Assembly (NCBI RefSeq): GCF_011386835.1 | Contig: NC_088793.1 | Location: 99,928,923-99,992,922, forward strand | Reading direction: 5' to 3' | DNA from: Chrysemys picta bellii | Taxonomy: Eukaryota > Chordata > Testudines > Emydidae | Length of the DNA: 64,000 nucleotides | Part shown: positions 11,198 through 23,224 of the stretch, in pieces | Position numbering within the stretch: position 1 is the stretch's first letter | Layout of the letters: every line of letters begins with the position of its first letter | Notes under the pieces: model-generated | The model's database searches: none | Told to the model about the DNA's origin: nothing | What the model saw: the letters and a program-made list of their open reading frames with translations, nothing else | Program-made: the position numbers and the translations under genes

Positions 11198-13171
11198 AAG
11201 TCTTCAAAAACACTGGGTATCCCGTCACCACCCAGCCATAAGGATAGGAAAGAGTATGTCAGAATGAATTCGGCTCTTTGGGTCACTTGCCTTGACATGC
11301 ATGTCCATGGGGTTTGTCATTTCCCCTTGACTCAACAGATCATTCTGACACCCATGAAAGCTAATTAACATGAATTGCCCACAGACATTATTTTTAAAGC
11401 AGCTAGTCCAAAGCAGAGCTCAATCTCCCACCCCCACATAAAGCACTGCAGGCATTAACTGAGGACAGCATTGTGGAAGCATTTCTGAAGTCTGCCCCTC
11501 CAGCAGAGATAACACGATATGTTAGCACTGGTATCACACTGGTTGATCTCATGCATGAGCATGGGGGCATACGACATGTCCACATAATACTGTTGCTGTA
11601 CTCTGGGCTAGTATTAAAAGTGGCACATCAGCTACTGTGAAAGCAGAGCTCTCCATTGATATTATGGTATCTTCCAAGATACACCCATTTATAATATTAC
11701 AGCTTTAAGGTATTGCAAATGTTATATTTGACAACTATTGGGCTGCGGATCTTCAATAAGTACAATAAGACCAAGAATTAAGGTAAATGGTGATAATCAA
11801 CAATGATATGTCCAAAATGTAACATTTTGCATCCTTTAAAAATAAATCCTCCAAAGCAGGTCTCACAAAGAGACCATGTCTCTTTCTCTCCAAAAGCTGG
11901 AGGAAGGGGAGGAGGATGTAATTTCATGTTGTGCCTAAGGCTAGCTAAATCTTTAATCTATCCATCCATAGATGTATTGTACAGTTTGAAATAACTACTC
12001 CCTTAGCTCCATATTACCACAAACTGCCTGCAAGAACTGTCTGTCAAGTGAACCACATCAAAAGTCAGACCCTCATTAGACACATACTAGTGTGAGCATC
12101 TCACACCAGGTAAAGTAGGGAGCTGTCTTCCCTTTTATTCTTTGCTTTATAAGGCTGAAGTGTATTCCAATATATTTTCAGCAATGGCCCACATAACTGA
12201 ATGATGTCTGTTTGCCCAGAGAAGGAATAAAAATGGCTGATGGATATCTGGGATTTAATATTTCCATTTTTCTTCCAAATACTAATATTTACTTGGGGTT
12301 AAATTTTCATTTCTTCTTCTTCAACAACACAGACATATGAAAAAGATCAGCATATCTGTTATTTCAGTTCCTGGATGATGAAAACACTGCAAGAAGTGCA
12401 AATCTCATGTTGTTTTTGTTCCAGTAACAGCTCTTCTAGGTATTAAAAATAGGCAAAACACACAGACAGTTGCTATCCCTAGGCTGCCTGGTATGTTTCA
12501 AACAATAACCCACTTCCCGTCCACTAGGGTTTTAAGGCTGAAGTTGGAAAACTATTTCTTTCTGGGGGCCAGACTGAAACCAAAGCTCTGTTCCAAAAGT
12601 ACAGTCCAGAGCAGATATCCTGCCTTCCTAATGCACAAAATTTATTTTCTTCTGCTTCCCATCTCCACAGCTGACTATGGCTAACCTAGTATTAACCTTT
12701 ACCCCCTCCAGCTCTGATCTCTTGGACATGTTCATATTTACCAGTATTTTTCAGGACTGCCAGTGAGTCGTACACAACATTCATGTGAGAACAAAACACA
12801 ACTGAAAAATTAGGAAAGGACCATTATACAAAAAAAGGAGGATCGGTGGAAAAGTAAAACAAACATGCTGTTTCAGGGGACTAGCAATGCAATACAGAGA
12901 CCTTCACCTAGAACTTAATGGTGTGCCATTATTACTAAGGTTGGTCAAATTAATTCTGAATAATATCCAGTGTGAAATTAGGTCTTTCCCCCCTGTTCAT
13001 TGAATATTTGTGAATTCATCCCACTTTTCACTCATGTATTTGATATTTTTAACAATTTACCAGATAGTTTGATTAAACAATTTTCACCCTATGGAATGTC
13101 TGCAAACTGTTCACTTTTAATATTCACTAGTTATTATTCATCATTTGTGGTGTGTGATTGTTCACCTAAAC
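11198..13171. other. Unannotated DNA
   Basis: No repeat, exon or RNA gene recognised. Frames of 60-70 codons on either strand lack any domain. Confidence 0.4.
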
Positions 13172-13256
13172 TGAGATTTTCAAAAGAGCCCAAGGAAGTT
13201 AACTGAACGTCAGGGGAATTTCAGCACCTAACTCATCAGGATCCTTTGAAAATCCC
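13172..13256. mobile_element. Short palindromic MITE
   Basis: The left end 'gagattttcaaaag' and right end 'cctttgaaaatccc' are inverted copies of each other. The body includes 'cagcacctaac', typical of a turtle MITE family with gattttcaaag ends. Degenerate. Confidence 0.55.
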
Positions 13257-13567
13257 AACCCCAACCTAATGGTGGTGTTTTTCCCCCTGATTAGATGACT
13301 GAAACCTTCTAAGCAAGAGAATAATAAAAGCAAATAATAAATACTCTTGTTAATCCACAAATACCCTTCTCTGGGTATATGTGGAGATACGAAGAATAAA
13401 CATTTCCAAACATTTGTGAGATCAAAACCCTGTTTTCACAAATATTTGCACAAAAGTAAAAAAAAAAAATCCGATCAAATTTCAAATGAATGGTTGTCAA
13501 TAGTGTTTGGCAGCAACCAACCAGCTTTAGTTACTACCATCCAACAGCTACAGAATACTATATGGTG

Positions 13568-13975
13568 TGTGGCAAGGCACCTCCTTTGACTCGCTTGGCT
13601 CAGTGTTTCCCCCTCTGGTGATGGATTGGAAGGCTACAGTAAAATCAGTCCCACTCCAGAGAGTTTTTATTCATCACTAGGGTTTTATTTTCTAATATTT
13701 ACAAAGTGGGCCTTCTCACTGCTGCCATTAATGCTTCTGCAGTTTGTCTGTCACCTCTTCCATCAAAAGAGGGGCTTTTAAAGGCCACTGGCAACTCTTA
13801 ATTGGACTTAGGTGTCCCTAGTTGACCTGATGTAACTTTTTTAACTCATAGGGAAAAGGGCCTTTAGAATTCTGGGGCTAAAATCCCTGTCTTCCATCAC
13901 TCTCTGGTGGCCCGCCCACTTCCCGGAACCCAACAGGACCACTCTCTGGTGGCTGTCCAGTCTGACTTTGTCACA
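13568..13975 (-). mobile_element. Solo LTR, family B
   Basis: The unit starts tgtggcaagg and ends tttgtcaca. Read on the minus strand it starts tgtgacaaag, has a TATA-like 'cctttaaaagcccc' near plus 13785-13798, then two AATAAA signals (plus 13664-13668 and 13682-13690 regions), then ends in ca. This is the U3-R-U5 order expected of an LTR. It shares the module 'gacacct...ccaattaaga' with the LTR at 4881-5547. 408 bp, no internal coding beside it, no clean target duplication. Confidence 0.7.
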
Positions 13976-15394
13976 GGGAGCCTATGTGAAATTAATTGGC
14001 AGACCAGTTCAGTATCTTTGCAAAATTCCCAACAAAAAGGATTACAATTGAATGAGTATAGAATCTGAACTGCGCTCTTATCTTGAGGGTTGTTCTCTCA
14101 TGGTTGAAGCAGATTGACAGGACAGTGTCCAGAAGCTACTACTGCACTGAAAATTGATCTATCGTCCGGCACCTTTCACAAGTACTAAATATAACTAAAA
14201 AAATTACAGACCAGTTTCTGCCAACCATACATAAAGTAGTATCTTATAGTAGTTAGCTATCACTCCACAGGAGAAAGGGTGCCAGAATCTGGCACTAAAG
14301 AAGCAGATCACCTTGATTTTGGTAAATACTTGTAACAGGAGAGCCTTCTTTCTTCAGTAACCATTCCTAAAATAGATAAAGTTAGTACTCCTTTAAGGAA
14401 CAAGAGCTAATTTCAGTCTCATCATTATTCATGTAATACTCTCTCTCATTTTTGATGAGGAAGGATATCCTCTTAAATGAGTTTTGAATCTCTGTGAGTA
14501 TTTTCCTGTTAAATACGGCAGTCTGAGCAAGTAACCCAAATTCCTAATTCTTCTTGTGTGGCATTTTCGTATAACATCTTGATAATGAGTTTTTTTCTTT
14601 TAACTGTGGCTTTGATTTATGGCATACTCAGTGTGACTAAGAATGTTAATTAATTCTGACTTGATCAAATATACATGTGTGACTCACATACTGTATCTAA
14701 ATTTAAAGCAACTATAAACCACATTGCAATACTCATGTAAATCTTTGGCATTTCTTTGATGCATACAGTTAGAGATGGACTGAACTGATACTGAAAAGTT
14801 CACTTGACTGAATATGAGGATGCCTTTTGTTTCTAAATTAAGCACGTTGAAAGGCTTAATTTAAATTATATATATTTGATTCACATACAGTAGACAAGAA
14901 TATAAAGTAGATTAATATTTAGTTAGGAATAGGATAGGAATGTTGATTTGTGTGCTGCCTGTACTGCTCTTGATTTTTGGAACAATACTAATCCATAAAA
15001 CCAGGGAATGCAGATTAAATCAGGCCTGTTTTGATAGAAAGTCTATTTTAATGTGAAAGAAAAAAAGAGGAAGATTGTAATTATGAAGGAATACCTTTTG
15101 TCTGCAATCGTTTTGTAGTGACTATTACATAGAAATAAACAGCAGAGCCCATAATACGTGTCTGATGCAAATGGAGTGCTGGTAAGAAACTGGCTTTTAT
15201 TTCCTGGCCCCAGTCACATGATCTGGGTCAATACCCCTGTCATGCAATAGGGGTCAGTATGCACTTCCATGGCTACTGTTATTTCAGTTTTATAGTGTTT
15301 GTATCAAGAGGACTTCCCCGGCAAGATTTGGACAAAAGTAATTAGCTGTGAGTCACACACACGGACTGGAAACTTGATTTACAGGCACAAGCTC
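13976..15394. other. Unannotated AT-rich DNA
   Basis: No recognised feature. The texture is single-copy, with no repeat ends and no exon-like frame. Confidence 0.4.
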
Positions 15395-15460
15395 TTTATT
15401 ATTCTTATTTATTATTTGTATTACCATAGCACCTAGGAGCCTTTGTCATAGACTTTGTAA
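15395..15460 (-). mobile_element. L2-like LINE tail
   Basis: Plus strand shows 'ttattatttgtattaccat' followed by 'agcacctaggagcc'. The reverse complement is the (aataat)n-ended tail with 'ctcctaggtgct' that closes the L2-like LINE at 23225-24360. Truncated to the last 65 bp or so. Confidence 0.7.
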
Positions 15461-16073
15461 ATACTATTTTAATTGTGTAAGTGTTGCACAACCTTACTTT
15501 GACCCTAGATGTCTGATCTGCAACCAATACTATTAATAAAGTTTCATGCAACAATATAAAAACATTTAAGAAAAAACTGACTAAACCTGTATTTTCCCTT
15601 ATGTTTCTTTGCCTCTTAAACAATCCTTTACATAGCATTTGAACAGAAAAATTAACCCCTCACCTTATTTATTTCTAGGGAAAAGCTGTTACAACCATTT
15701 CTAGTGTTCCAACTTGCAGTGATCCTGGGATTTTAGATCTGAGTTTGAGACAGATATGAATTTGGTGGTTTCAGGTTTCTTTGTTTGTGGTAACGAAATG
15801 CTAAAAAACCCTGTCCTACTAAAGAAGAAATTCTGAAAGTAGGCTTGTGCAGCATGGTATAAGTCATGCTAAGAGTGTGGCTCATTGTCCTTTGTGCCTG
15901 TAGTAGCTTGACCACACAGAGGGTTTAGTTCATTACTGCCTATGAACTCATGGACCTGGTTGTTTAGCAGTAGAGGCTCATGTTTTTAGATGCAAGTCAC
16001 AGGTCCCACCAAGGCTGAACCATTTCAATGGCATAAGTCAGATGGCATTAGGTTGAATTTGAAAAGGCCTCTA
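15461..16073. other. Unannotated DNA
   Basis: No recognised feature in about 600 bp between the LINE tail and the palindromic MITE. Confidence 0.4.
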
Positions 16074-16385
16074 TAGATATGTCTACATGGCAATAAAAGA
16101 CCCATGGCAGAGTCCCAAAGCCCAGGTCAGCTGACTAAGGTTTGTCAGGCTGGGCTGTGGGGCTCAAAATAGCAGTATAGGTGTTCGGACTCAGGCTGGC
16201 TGGAGCTAGGCTCTAAAATGCTCCCCCCTCGCAGGTTCTCAGAGCCTGGACTCCAGCCCGAGTCCGAACATCTATACTGCTATTTTTAGCACCACCACCC
16301 AAGCCCTGCGAGCCCAAATCAGCTGACCCAGACTCAGACTCACTGTCACAGATTTTTTTTTTTAATGAAGTGTAGCTACACCCTC
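16074..16385. mobile_element. Long palindromic MITE (tgtctaca family)
   Basis: The outer ends are 'atatgtctacatggcaata' and 'gaagtgtagctacaccc'. Inner arms pair as 'caggtcagctgac' with 'atcagctgaccc', and 'tagcagtataggtgttcgga' with 'gtccgaacatctatactg'. About 310 bp of imperfect fold-back. The same family recurs at 58015-58213. It has no coding capacity and would have been moved by a transposase in trans. Confidence 0.75.
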
Positions 16386-17573
16386 TATGATCCAAGTGTT
16401 GTTTTAGGCTGATGACTGAGATCATCTTTATCTGCTGATAAATCTGAAGGACTACTATATTTTGCTGTATTTAGAAATTCCAGAACTTCATCTGTTTTTG
16501 GTAGGACATATTTGTCTTTAATTGCAATGTCACTCAATTTTCCACAGAAGCTAGATTCTCAGTTTGGCTTCAGGGACTCATGGCACTTCAGATCATTTCA
16601 TTATTTCATCAACCAATGCTCTAGTTGTTCACCCATCATTTTCCATATGACTAGATGATCTTTGGTCATTTTGATCCTTCTGTGATGCTATGGGGTCAAC
16701 CTGAAGTTTTTCAATGGTGTGCATTGCAATTTTTGTTTGACATATTTTATCATTACAAATATTCTAAAATTTTTGAAGCTGTGGTAACAATTTCATGTCC
16801 ATATCCTCATTAACAGATTCAATAATCAACTTCTTTTGTATTAACTTCCTTCCAGCTGAATTATGTATCTTCCTATTATTATCTGTTTGGTTATTTGTAG
16901 AGCCATGAAATCATGGTGAAACATTTCTCAAAATTTCATATTAATATTTTTATGTGTAATTTCAAACAGAGTGAGTAAAAACTTATTTAATATAGCTGTC
17001 TCTATTTAAATCTTATTTTAATTTTGTTTCCCCAGATCCCTGTTATAGGACTAGTACACTGTTATATTACAAATCTTGAATGAAATATATCTGTACTTCT
17101 AAGAGTCATCAGCATAGTATAAGTCACCTACATTTGCTAATAACCACCATGTGTCTGGCACTGCTATATGTGTTTTTATTTCAATGTTAATATGGGTGCT
17201 TTCAAAACTTCCTTCAGTTCTCTCTAATTAAATATTTCCTTGTTTTTACTTTAGTCAGCTTAGCTCCTTTTATTCCAAAGATTTTTTTCTTTACATTTTT
17301 GTTCAGGTACCATTTTGTAAGTGAGCATTGATTACAATGGAGAAGCAAACTGATCTGAATTAGTTAGGGCTCCAGAGGAGCTGAATATTTATTTTGGCTA
17401 AAATGATCCTTCAACAACAGAGGCCAGACAAAAAAATTCTACTTTTCCTTTAGTCCCAACTATTATCTTCTTGCTTGTTCTTTCATTCTCCTTCCCCACA
17501 TGTTTTGCAGCCTCCTCCTATTCTTCCTTCCCTCGTTCTCATACGGTTTCCAACTCCCTTATACCTGATCACC
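16386..17573. other. Unannotated AT-rich DNA
   Basis: No recognised feature. T-rich stretches and short frames only. Confidence 0.4.
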
Positions 17574-17660
17574 AAGGCCCCATCTTGCAAAAAGTTCAGT
17601 GTGGGTAGACGCCAGAGCCCATGAGGAGCACTGTTGACTTCTTTGCAAAATCTGGGCTCC
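17574..17660. mobile_element. Degraded palindromic MITE
   Basis: Left end 'aaggccccatcttgcaaaa' and right end 'tttgcaaaatctgggctcc' are inverted relatives. The interior has the 'gtgggtaga' and 'gagcactgttgacttc' words of a turtle MITE family. Confidence 0.45.
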
Positions 17661-17842
17661 AATCATGATATACGAGGGTGGGGTAAAGGGTGGAGGTGGG
17701 GTTGATGGATGGGACAGGCCTTCTATAGAAAAGGAAGGGGAAGGACTGACAGAGAAGGGGCTTTTAGGAGCAGCGAAGGGATGTGAGATGATTGTAACCT
17801 CTTCTGGGCAGAGGTTTTATACATGTCTTTATATGTGTTTGT

Positions 17843-18179
17843 ATGACACCCAGGGCCGGCTCCAGGCACCAGCCAACCAAGCATGTGCTTGGGGCCGCAC
17901 TTTGTAAGGGGCGGCCAGCCAATCTTGCGGTGGCGGGGCGGCGTTTGGGTGTTTTGTTTGTTTGGGTTCGGCGGGGCGGTGCTTGGGTTTTTTGTTGTTG
18001 TTGTTGTTTTTGGTTCGGCGGAGCAGCACTCGGGGCAGGGGTTGGTTTTGGTTCAGCGGGGTGTCACTGGGGTGGGTTTGGTTCAGCGGGGCGGCGCTGG
18101 GGGTGGGGTTGTTACGGCAGGGCGTTTGTTTTGTTTTGCTTGGGGCGGCAAAAAAGTTAGAGCCAGCCCTGATGACACC
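17843..18179. mobile_element. Non-autonomous hAT element with target duplication
   Basis: The element spans 17851-18171 (321 bp). Its left end cagggccggctcc and right end agagccagccctg are inverted repeats. It is flanked by the same 8 bp, atgacacc, at 17843-17850 and 18172-18179, a hallmark of hAT transposition. The core, about 17920-18130, is a degenerate tandem array of a unit around 'ggttcagcggggcggcgctg'. Frames of up to 141 codons in it are artefacts of the array. Confidence 0.9.
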
Positions 18180-20064
18180 TAGCCCCAATTCTGATGGAGG
18201 CCTCTGGGTGCAATGATAGTATAAATAATACAAAATAATAAAAGGTGGATGCAAGGCTTATATAAGCTTCAGATAAATATCCAGATTTTAGATGCTGATC
18301 CAAACTGAACTGACCTGCCAGGCCATATCAGCTTTGTCCTTCTCTTTCCTGCCAAAAAGGAAAGTGAAGCAGCTATCTGCACAAAAAGAAGAAATGCCTT
18401 TTAAACAGGAAAATGAAATGCACTCTAGCCACCTCCCAACTCTGAAAAAGATCCATTCTCAATAATTCATTCAGTTTTTGTACATATTATTTAATAGTAA
18501 AACTTTACCTATCATGTGCTGCTTTGCTTTTTTCATTAAAGCAAATTACATAGTGTTTCTATTGGTTACGGGAAGTTATATGATGGTTCCCCTTGCCCCT
18601 AAGGAATATGGGGATAAAACCTGTCACTACTCAGAATTGGATTTTATTAGTTTTAATGCATCACAGACACTTTCATTATAGATGGGGCTTGACTGATAAC
18701 ACAAAGTGAATGAGTACAGTGATAGCACCGACAGGACTCATCTATGCTACAAATATAACTGAATCATGGGACCGAAGTACAAACACAGACAGTTCAAGAT
18801 TTTAACCCATGAATGTCTGAAGACATGGCCAGGTTGCACCTACTCTACACATTTTAACCGTGCTGTAGCTGGGTTATTGGACAGCTGTGTTATAACTGAT
18901 GCCCTGAGTTGGTTTTATTTGTAGGGCAGATAGGGCCTTAGTCACACCATAGCACAGTCTTTTATTCATACAGTTTTCTTGGGAAGCTGGAGAATAGCAA
19001 TGAATTAAATATGAGGGAAAGATTCAAGTTGAGCTTCCATTCAAGAAGAATATCCTTTTGCATTATATCAATAGTTCTAAAAGTCATTAGAAAAATGGGT
19101 TGCAAAGGGTTTATATTTTCATAAAGTAAGTTTAGTTAAAGATGGTGTTTTTTGCTTAAAAAAACAAACAAACCTGAAGGAGTTTAAAGAGCCTGGTTAC
19201 AAAAGGGCAGGTTAGCACAGAGAACCTTTCTCATCTGAACACAGAATAGGATTTATTAATTAGTAATTATTCTTGTAAAGGATGGATTCATCCTGACAGC
19301 AGCAATGAAAAATTCATGACAGAGACTTACCATTTCTAATCAGCTCTATTACTATGTGGAGACTGCCAAACTTTGGAGACCAGGCAGTGCTAGGAACACA
19401 AACAAACATCATAGTTTCCATAGTAACTGAGATCACCTTGGAGATGATTAATACCAGTATGACTTACAATGGGTATTCCAAAGATATCATCCTTTGCTGA
19501 TTTAAGCATGATCCAATATAATGTCATTTAACATCTTAGTGAAGAAAAAGAAATCTGTATCTCTGAAGTATTTTCTCTTATTCGTTAGGGGTAGGGTCCC
19601 AGAGGGAAATGCTCACTATCTGCTTCTATTCTATTTCTTGCTAGCAAAATAAAAAAACAACATATATGCCCATGGCATATGAGCTATAAGAACACAGATC
19701 AAGTGGATACTTTATAGGAATGGTAGGTAATTTCCTTAAAGAAAAATACCGTAAAAGCATGAATTACTCATCCACTGTATGAAGAGCCATGCAAAACAAC
19801 CACTGAAATATTTCATGCTTTAGAGGAACACATGAACTGGTAAAAGGAGAATTTTTGCCATTCTGTGAGAAACGCTGTTTGTATGACAAAATAATGGATA
19901 CATTCTGGTTGGGAACAAATCCAGTTTCCAAGTTTTTTGCCCAAGGTGAAATTTTGCCATCTTCACCAAAGCCATGTTGTGGAAAATCAGAACAAAGACA
20001 AAAATCCCACTTGTCGTGGATGTTGTCAGAAAGGAACCTGCATTGTCTAGGAACTAGCACAGGC
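18180..20064. other. Unannotated DNA with one AT-rich candidate block
   Basis: No repeat or exon recognised. At 19250-19470 an AT-rich block with 'attaattagtaattatt' and non-repetitive texture could be a conserved element, but this cannot be judged here. Confidence 0.35.
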
Positions 20065-20250
20065 CTAGGAACAGAAAGGTGTGGATTCTGTTCTTGATTT
20101 CCATTGTGTCATTAGCTTAACTTCTCAGTTGCTTGGTAAAAAGTAGATAATACTACTTATGTTTCACCAGTTAATTACTATTTCTAAAGCACTTGGATAG
20201 AAGGTACTAGAGAAGTACAAAATAATAATTTTATTATTTTCATTAAACTA
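20065..20250 (+). mobile_element. MIR-like (CORE) SINE, 3' half
   Basis: The order of words follows a MIR: 'cattagcttaacttctcagt', then 'aaagtagataatactactta', then 'aaagcacttgga' and 'agtacaaaataataat'. These match the MIR segments for the cttaacctctc region, the gataataatacttac region and the tail. Strongly diverged. Confidence 0.55.
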
Positions 20251-20435
20251 GCATAAAATTTGATTTTCACTGAATTTGTCATTGGTGTGAATTTTTCCAC
20301 ATATTCTATAGTATATAAGTTTCAGAGTGCATAACAAATTCCTGCTACATTCATCCCTTTCACTAACACAGCTGTTGATCTGAAGAGCTGGGGGTGGAAT
20401 CTATATGCAGTGTGAGAGGAGATTTGCAGAAAATT

Positions 20436-20530
20436 AGGTCCAGATTCTCTTCTCACATACCAGTGTAAAACTGGAGTCATTCCATTCGCTTTAGTGGAAT
20501 TACTCTGATTTAACACTAGTGTAATTAGCC
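20436..20530. mobile_element. Palindromic MITE (agattct family), 3'-truncated
   Basis: It begins 'aggtccagattctcttctca' and continues 'ccagtgtaaaactggagtca', then mirrors as 'gaattactctgatttaaca' and 'ctagtgtaatta'. The axis lies near 'ccattcgctttagtgg'. The last arm segment is missing. The same family is at 39548-39613. Confidence 0.65.
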
Positions 20531-21270
20531 AATACTTTGCTCTATATCTGAGGCTGTATTTGAACATTTTTAGTTAATTCTAATGCTTCAGTTATAACTC
20601 AAAGCATACAACAGATTCTCTATTCATTTTCTTATTCTCAACTATTTCAAAAGGAACAGTATTAGGTACATTGTTTATTAACTTGTAATTGTGAAGTATT
20701 ACTTTTTCTTAGTCATTTTAAATATAATAAATAATTTAAAAGCTTCTACACAAAATACTAGAAGTCAAGAGATTCTGTTCAAGAAGTCTATTCTCAATTC
20801 TGCCTCAAATTTCCAGTGACAAATCACAAACAATCTCTGTTTTAAATCAATGGGAGCTATAGGTGTCGCCCCCCTGAAAATCAGGCCATGAGTGTTTCAA
20901 GTTCACTACCCAAATTAATGTACCCTCTAGACAATTTTGAACTTTCTTGTCTCCCCCCGCTTTGGTAAAATGTGTACAATGCTACTTTTTTGTTGTACCT
21001 CCCGTTAATATTTTGATGCTTATTTCATTAATCTTTATATCAGTCTTTAGGAATCCGTGGATGTGTTCCTCACAAGCGCCAAGCAGTACTGTATGATTTG
21101 ATATAAACAGTCTTTTGACTCAGAGAGTCAAACACAATTTTTGAGCCTATTTCTGATTTTGGACAGTATGCTGAAAAAGTGATACCATATGACACACCAG
21201 AAGTAGCCAAAAGTGGCAAACACATTCGTATCCTACTTCATTACTGGTTTAACAATCAAACTACAGACTA
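20531..21270. other. Unannotated DNA
   Basis: No element border seen. The phrase 'ctgaaaatcaggcc' near 20874 may be a remnant of a MITE arm. Confidence 0.35.
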
Positions 21271-21396
21271 GGGCCTTGATCTGACAAACACTTAGGCACA
21301 TGCTTAGCTTCGCTGTCATGAATAGTTTCATTGATTTCAATAAGACTACTCATGGTAGTAAAATATAACACATGCGTAAGTGTTCCTAATCTAGTC
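21271..21396. mobile_element. Palindromic MITE (gcacatgc family)
   Basis: Left arm 'gggccttgatctgacaaaca' then 'cttaggcacatgctta'. Right arm 'acacatgcgtaagtgttcct'. Centre 'ttgatttcaataagactact'. An imperfect palindrome of about 126 bp. Confidence 0.65.
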
Positions 21397-22780
21397 TATA
21401 AGGGTTCTTATGCTGTGCTTATCACTGTAATATCTGAGTGCTAGATGTCTGCAGGATTGCGTGCTTAATGTTGAAACATAGAACTTTTTAATCAAGCTAT
21501 TAACTAGCAAAATATAGGCTTCCCACCCCTCTTCCCCCCCCCCCATATGCAATCAGTGCAAGAAAATTATTTAGATCATATAAGCTTCAGAATACATACT
21601 AACAAAAATAAGAGCAATTTCCTTTCCTTTCAAAGCACCATAATGTGACTTTCCACCCTCCCTCTGTATGCAGATAGACTCCTGACTTAGCAAAGCCACT
21701 GTAGCAATAGATAGAGACAATCCTTAGAAAAGTTTTGAATTTGTATTAATCTAGCATGCATTAATATGCTAATAATGAAGAGCTTTGTATAGTTTTCAGC
21801 TGCCCTACTGTGCTGACTGACAAGAACAGATTTGCTTTTCTTCTGGGGTGATTTTTTGGGGGGGGATTTTTTTGGCTTAATTATGCTAAGGTGTCTGAAA
21901 TAACACAGAAAAGTTCAGAAATTCAATCATATTTTCCTGATATTTCTTCAGAAATGGCATTACCCTCACAGTAATCCAAGTGGGATATGTAATATTAAAA
22001 AAAAAATCAAGGCTTTTTCTTATCTCAGTGCAGCAAATATTATGTGTTTTATGTTTCTTAATGCCTCCTTAGAATTCAGATCAGTGATAGATATGTAATA
22101 CAGGAAACAACTTGTTGAATTACATTTATGATAAAAAAGAGAAGGAAAGCTGCTTAAACAAATTTCTCCATATGTCTATATAAAAGTAAAAATCCATCAA
22201 CGATCGCTGAGTTCCTTCCATTTGAGAAGGATTCGCCAGACAAAAAATGAAATATTTTTTAAAAAGATCAATGAACTAGATTTGTTTATCTTATTTCCCT
22301 TGTTTATATGCTAAACAGACTAGGAACAGATCCCTCAACCAACTTCATGCAGGCAGTTCCCAATTGCCTTTAAGGGGAATTCACATGAGTGCAGGGGGCC
22401 ACTCAGGCAGACTCTCACTGAAATCAATGGAGTTCCACTAATGTTGGAGACACTGCAGGATTTCAGCCTAACCAGTTTGCCTGTGTCTCTTGATTTAATC
22501 ATAAAGCAGTGTACTGTATCTGCGGAATATGCTATAGCTTTGTTAAGCACAGTAGGCTGGGATACTTCACCTCCAAAAATTCATTTGTACAATTACTTTT
22601 CACTGACAAATTACTTACTTGAAGTCTCTTTTGAGAGAAAATTTGGTCCTCTGAGGCTGTGCTACATTTTGTCTCATTGTTATTGAAAATTACTGCAATA
22701 ACAATATATTATTTTGTTTCCAACTATTGGCAACAACTGAGATTTTTTATGCAGTGGTGATGCTGCCTCATTCAGGAACA
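21397..22780. other. Unannotated AT-rich DNA
   Basis: A C-run lies at 21534-21544. Around 22370-22470 'ctcactgaaatcaatggagt' marks a MITE remnant. Otherwise nothing recognised. Confidence 0.35.
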
Positions 22781-22871
22781 TTATTATTTATTATTTGTAT
22801 TGCTTTAGTTCTAGGAGCTCTGGTCATGGACCAGGACATCTTTGTGTTAGGTGCTGTACAAACAGAGAGGT
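22781..22871 (-). mobile_element. L2-like LINE tail
   Basis: Plus strand 'ttatttattatttgtattgc' followed by 'ctaggagctctggtcatgga' and 'ttaggtgctgtacaaaca' is the reverse complement of the same LINE tail as at 24270-24360. Confidence 0.7.
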
Positions 22872-22924
22872 ATATTGTGTGTAATACATTAATATTTACA
22901 AATTGATAGGTTCTACTATTTGAG

Positions 22925-23210
22925 TTTTTGACAATACTTTGCACTTCTACAGCTCCTTTCATCTATGGATTTCAAAGGGCTTTACATAAAAACATGAATT
23001 TAACTAAGCTCCGTGACACCATCGTCAGATAAATAAGTATTATTTTGCTGATAGGAAAATAGTCTGAAAGAAATTAATAGACTGACTTTTCAGAGGTACA
23101 CCCACAGCACCAGTTGAAACCAATAGGATCTCACAGATTATCAGTGACAGAGCACTGATTGTAAATCTCCTGCTCCACCCACACTCAATCACAGCTCTGC
23201 AACAGCAAAT
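22925..23210 (-). mobile_element. MIR-like SINE carrying a small insertion
   Basis: The words 'tttcaaagggctttacata', 'agataaataagtattatttt', 'atcagtgacagagcactgat' and 'ctcctgctccacc' follow in the order of a reverse-oriented MIR-type SINE. The stretch 'ttttcagaggtacacccaca' to 'gttgaaaccaatagg' (about 23088-23130) interrupts it and resembles a half MITE. Confidence 0.5.
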
Positions 23211-23224
23211 AGACCCTGGCCAGT

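Noticed and set aside
17829..18254. Frames of 84-141 codons on both strands
   Set aside because: They lie in the hAT element with a GC-rich internal array, and cross its ends and target duplications.
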